Shown here one piece after another: positions 12,800 through 15,069 of a DNA stretch of 15,069 nt. The stretch comes from an uncultured Thiomonas sp. (GTDB lineage: Bacteria; Pseudomonadota; Gammaproteobacteria; Burkholderiales; Burkholderiaceae_C), in assembly GCA_937927695.1 (NCBI GenBank), contig CALBRU010000229.1, positions 1-15,069 on the forward strand, given 5' to 3'. Numbering within the stretch: the first letter of the stretch is position 1; each line of letters starts with the position of its first letter. A model generated the notes under the pieces. It worked only from the letters and a program-made list of their open reading frames with translations, was not told the origin of the DNA and did no database searches. Made by a program: the position numbers and the translations under genes.

Positions 12800-14872
12800 T
12801 CAGCGCCAGCGGCGTACGGCCTGCCGCAGCGCGGCCCATTGCGTTTTGCGCTGTCGGGCGTCGTGGGGCGGGGCGTAGCGCCAGCGTTCGAGTTGCAGCA
12901 GGAGCGCAATGGCGGCTTGCGCGGATTGGGGCGGGAGACTGTCGGCGTCCAGACGGGCAGGGTCGATGCGGTCCGCCAGGGTGCGCGGCGGGGTGGAGGG
13001 CCCACTGTCGATGCCGACCTGCTCCAGCTTGCTGCGCAGCAAGGCGTAGGTCTGCGTCCAGGGATCGTGCCTGCGGCGCTCCAGCGCCAGAAACGCGCCG
13101 CCGAGGGCGGTGGCCACCAGCAGGGTGGCGATGGCCAGCGCGGCCAGGGTGGCCATGTCGGGCTGGTGCAGGCCGAGCTTGTTCAGCAGGTCGATCTGGC
13201 GCTGGCTGCCGTAGTGCAGCACCCACTGGTTCCACGTGTTGTTGAGCGCGTCCCATTGGTTGCGCAGTTGCAGCAGGAATGCGGCGTCGCGCGGGCCGAG
13301 CGCGGCCACGCCCAGCAGGGGCTCGCGCGAGGTGAGGGTGGCGCCGCTGCGGTCGATGCGCGCCGGGTCAACCGCGGCGGTGGGGTCGGCGCGCACCCAG
13401 CCGCGTTCGGGCAGCCAGTATTCGGCCCAGGCGTGGGCGTCGCTCTGGCGCACCACCCAGGTATCGTCCACCGGGTTGAAGCGGCCGCCCTGGTAGCCGG
13501 TGACGATGCGCGCGGGAATGCCTGCGGCGCGCATCACCACGACAAACGCCTGTGCGTAGTGTTCGCAAAAACCGGCACGGCGGTCGAACAGAAACTGATC
13601 CACGCCGTCGCGCCGGTCGTAGGTGCCGGGATTGAGGGTATAGCGGAAGGGCTGGTTGCGAAACATCTGCAGCAGCGCTTGCGCGACGAAGGCGCCGCCC
13701 TGTCCGGCCGCCTTGGCTTGCGCGGCGAGTTGCCTGCCCAGCGCCACGCTGCGCGGATCGAAGCCCGCGGGCAGGGCTTCGTCGGCGCGCAGAGCGGGGG
13801 TGAATTGCGTAGGGCCGTAGCGAAACCGCGGTGACGACTCGACGGTGTAGCGCGAGAGGTGGTCGAGCGGCCGTCCGGTGACGAGTTGCAGGTCGGGCAG
13901 CCACTGCACCCTATATCCCTCGATCTCGGGAGCGGCCACCGGGGCGTCTAACGCGAAGACGAAGGTCTGCTGCGTGGGTTGCAGAGTGACGGTGTAGCGC
14001 ACGGGCGGGCCGCTCAGGTGCAGATCGGCGGGCGGGGTGAGGCTGGCGCGGTCGCGCTGGCGCGGGTTGGGCAGCCACACGCCGTTGTCGAACAGACTCA
14101 GCACCGGGCCGCGCCAGTAAAGCTCGCGGTCGGGCGGGCGTGGGCCGTGGAACACCACGCGAAAGGCGACCGAGTCGTCTCGCGCCAGCTCGGCGATCTG
14201 CCCCGGTGACATACTGGCCGACAACCCGGTGATGGCATGCGCGCCGCTTTGCGGCAAGGCCCACAGCGGCGCGCTCAGACGCGGAAACACCATGAACAGC
14301 ACGACCATGGCGGGCGCGCCCAGCGCCATCATCTTGAGCGCGGTGAGCAGCGACTGGCGCAACGGCGGCCGACCGGCGGGCAGATTGGCATTGACCAGTG
14401 CGGCCAGCATGCCCCAGGTGGCCAGCACCATGACCAGGGCGGTGCCCAACGATTGCGAGAACAGAAAGTTGGCGGCGATGGTGAAAAAACCGAGAAAGAA
14501 CAGCACATGGGCATCGCGGCGCGAGCGCATCTCCAGGGTCTTGAGACCGAGCAGCACGCACAGCAGCGCAACCCCGGCATCGCGCCCCAGCACGGTGTGG
14601 AAGTCCCACAGGGTGATGACGATGGAGAACAGCAAAATGAGCACCAACACGCCGCGCCCGGGCAGCGGCGCACTGCGCCAGGCCAGCACCGCACGCCAGG
14701 CCAGCAGGCCGAGCACCAGCGCGCTCGTCCACCAAGGCAGATGGACGAACAGCGGCAGCATCAGCAGCAGCGACACGGCGAGCAGGAACAGGGTGTCGCG
14801 CGCATCGCGCGGCAGGGCGTTGCTGCGCTGTGTCCAGCGGGCCAGCAGCGTCTGGCTGGGGTTTAACTCCAT
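12800..14872 (-). CDS. tgpA: TgpA-type membrane transglutaminase-like protein
   Basis: The 690-residue protein starts with several membrane helices (about residues 27-200, the DUF3488/TgpA_N region). A periplasmic transglutaminase-like core follows with the triad Cys436 (GFCEHYA), His480 (DAHAWAEYW) and Asp496 (ADPTAAV). One more membrane helix (about 577-602) and a cytoplasmic DUF4129-like tail complete it. TgpA proteins are thought to act on envelope proteins; the one in Pseudomonas aeruginosa is reported essential, and the substrate is unknown. The ATG at 14872 is chosen because it overlaps the stop of the upstream DUF58 gene (TAATG), a coupled operon joint, and gives a family-like N-terminus. 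A longer in-frame reading to 15049 would only shadow the DUF58 coding sequence. Confidence 0.93.
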   Translation of the reverse strand: MELNPSQTLLARWTQRSNALPRDARDTLFLLAVSLLLMLPLFVHLPWWTSALVLGLLAWRAVLAWRSAPLPGRGVLVLILLFSIVITLWDFHTVLGRDAGVALLCVLLGLKTLEMRSRRDAHVLFFLGFFTIAANFLFSQSLGTALVMVLATWGMLAALVNANLPAGRPPLRQSLLTALKMMALGAPAMVVLFMVFPRLSAPLWALPQSGAHAITGLSASMSPGQIAELARDDSVAFRVVFHGPRPPDRELYWRGPVLSLFDNGVWLPNPRQRDRASLTPPADLHLSGPPVRYTVTLQPTQQTFVFALDAPVAAPEIEGYRVQWLPDLQLVTGRPLDHLSRYTVESSPRFRYGPTQFTPALRADEALPAGFDPRSVALGRQLAAQAKAAGQGGAFVAQALLQMFRNQPFRYTLNPGTYDRRDGVDQFLFDRRAGFCEHYAQAFVVVMRAAGIPARIVTGYQGGRFNPVDDTWVVRQSDAHAWAEYWLPERGWVRADPTAAVDPARIDRSGATLTSREPLLGVAALGPRDAAFLLQLRNQWDALNNTWNQWVLHYGSQRQIDLLNKLGLHQPDMATLAALAIATLLVATALGGAFLALERRRHDPWTQTYALLRSKLEQVGIDSGPSTPPRTLADRIDPARLDADSLPPQSAQAAIALLLQLERWRYAPPHDARQRKTQWAALRQAVRRWR

Positions 14873-15069
14873 TACGACTTGGCTCGCGGGGCGGCGGATT
14901 CGGGCTGCAGCAGGGGGCCGGGATGCAGCGCCAGCAGGCGCAGGCAGGCGGCGCGGTGCGCGGCGCCAGTGGCTGGCCTGACTTGCTGGGCGCCGAGCTG
15001 CAGGGCGTAGGGCATGCCGGTGCGGTCGGCAGCCAGCACCGAGGCGCACAGCCGCGACAGCCGGGCTTC
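14872..15069 (-). CDS. DUF58 family protein, C-terminal part only
   Basis: Reading the minus strand from the right edge gives an open frame of 65 codons ending in TAA (14874-14872). It includes RLSRLCASVLAAD, MPYALQLGAQQV and AAHRAACLRLLALHPG. This is the usual C-terminus of DUF58 proteins, where a helix with RLCAWVL-like pattern is followed by a short hairpin and a final helix. DUF58 genes normally sit between moxR and tgpA and overlap tgpA, as here (TAATG). The first part of the gene, including the DUF58 core, lies outside the window, so length and start cannot be judged. Confidence 0.8.
   Translation of the reverse strand, partial: EARLSRLCASVLAADRTGMPYALQLGAQQVRPATGAAHRAACLRLLALHPGPLLQPESAAPRAKS

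Noticed and set aside
14873..15049. Longer N-terminus for TgpA starting at 15049
   Set aside because: The extra residues are Arg/Pro/Ala-rich shadow translation of the DUF58 gene, which reads well in another frame and ends at TAATG.

Overview
The window is a GC-rich bacterial chromosome segment, most likely from a betaproteobacterium of the Burkholderiales. I lean towards a Thiomonas-like organism, but that is a guess from gene style and cannot be proved here. Supporting signs are high-GC Bat/TgpA genes with alanine- and proline-rich proteins, a RpoH-type sigma factor under a CIRCE element, SlyX and DUF493 housekeeping genes, GC-rich REP-like hairpins, and copper-resistance genes.

Layout. 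Bases 3-2638 (+) hold the end of a Bat locus: a BatB/BatC-type VWA+TPR protein cut by the window edge, then a BatD-like membrane protein overlapping it by four bases. A pair of REP-like hairpins (2656-2750) separates these from a convergent DUF493 gene and slyX. Bases 3605-7181 form a degenerate integron. It has a truncated integron-integrase start (7039-7161, +), a candidate attI core (6898-6904), and three gene cassettes read on the minus strand away from the integrase, each ending in an attC site. In reading order the cassettes carry ParA-type ATPase plus HEPN protein, a SWIM zinc-finger protein, and an HNH nuclease. A 12-codon stub resembling a glyoxalase/VOC gene ends the array. The integrase breaks at a perfect inverted repeat (20-bp arms, 1-base spacer), so the platform has probably lost its own integrase.

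Bases 7350-7802 (+) encode a small secreted TPR-like membrane protein. Bases 7840-11647 (-) form a copper-handling cluster: DUF2946-like Cys/His protein, CusC/TolC-type outer-membrane lipoprotein, short multicopper oxidase, and CusF-like periplasmic copper-binding protein. rpoH (11812-12720, +) follows, with a perfect CIRCE operator over its likely promoter. A bidirectional terminator separates it from tgpA (12800-14872, -), which overlaps the end of a DUF58 gene running off the right edge.

How the genes work together. The Bat and DUF58-TgpA genes represent MoxR/VWA-associated envelope systems. The copper cluster would oxidise, bind and perhaps export copper in the periplasm, although no RND pump genes lie in the window. 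The integron is the accessory part. Its ParA-HEPN cassette and HNH cassette are the best candidates for a little-described defence or toxin-like system.
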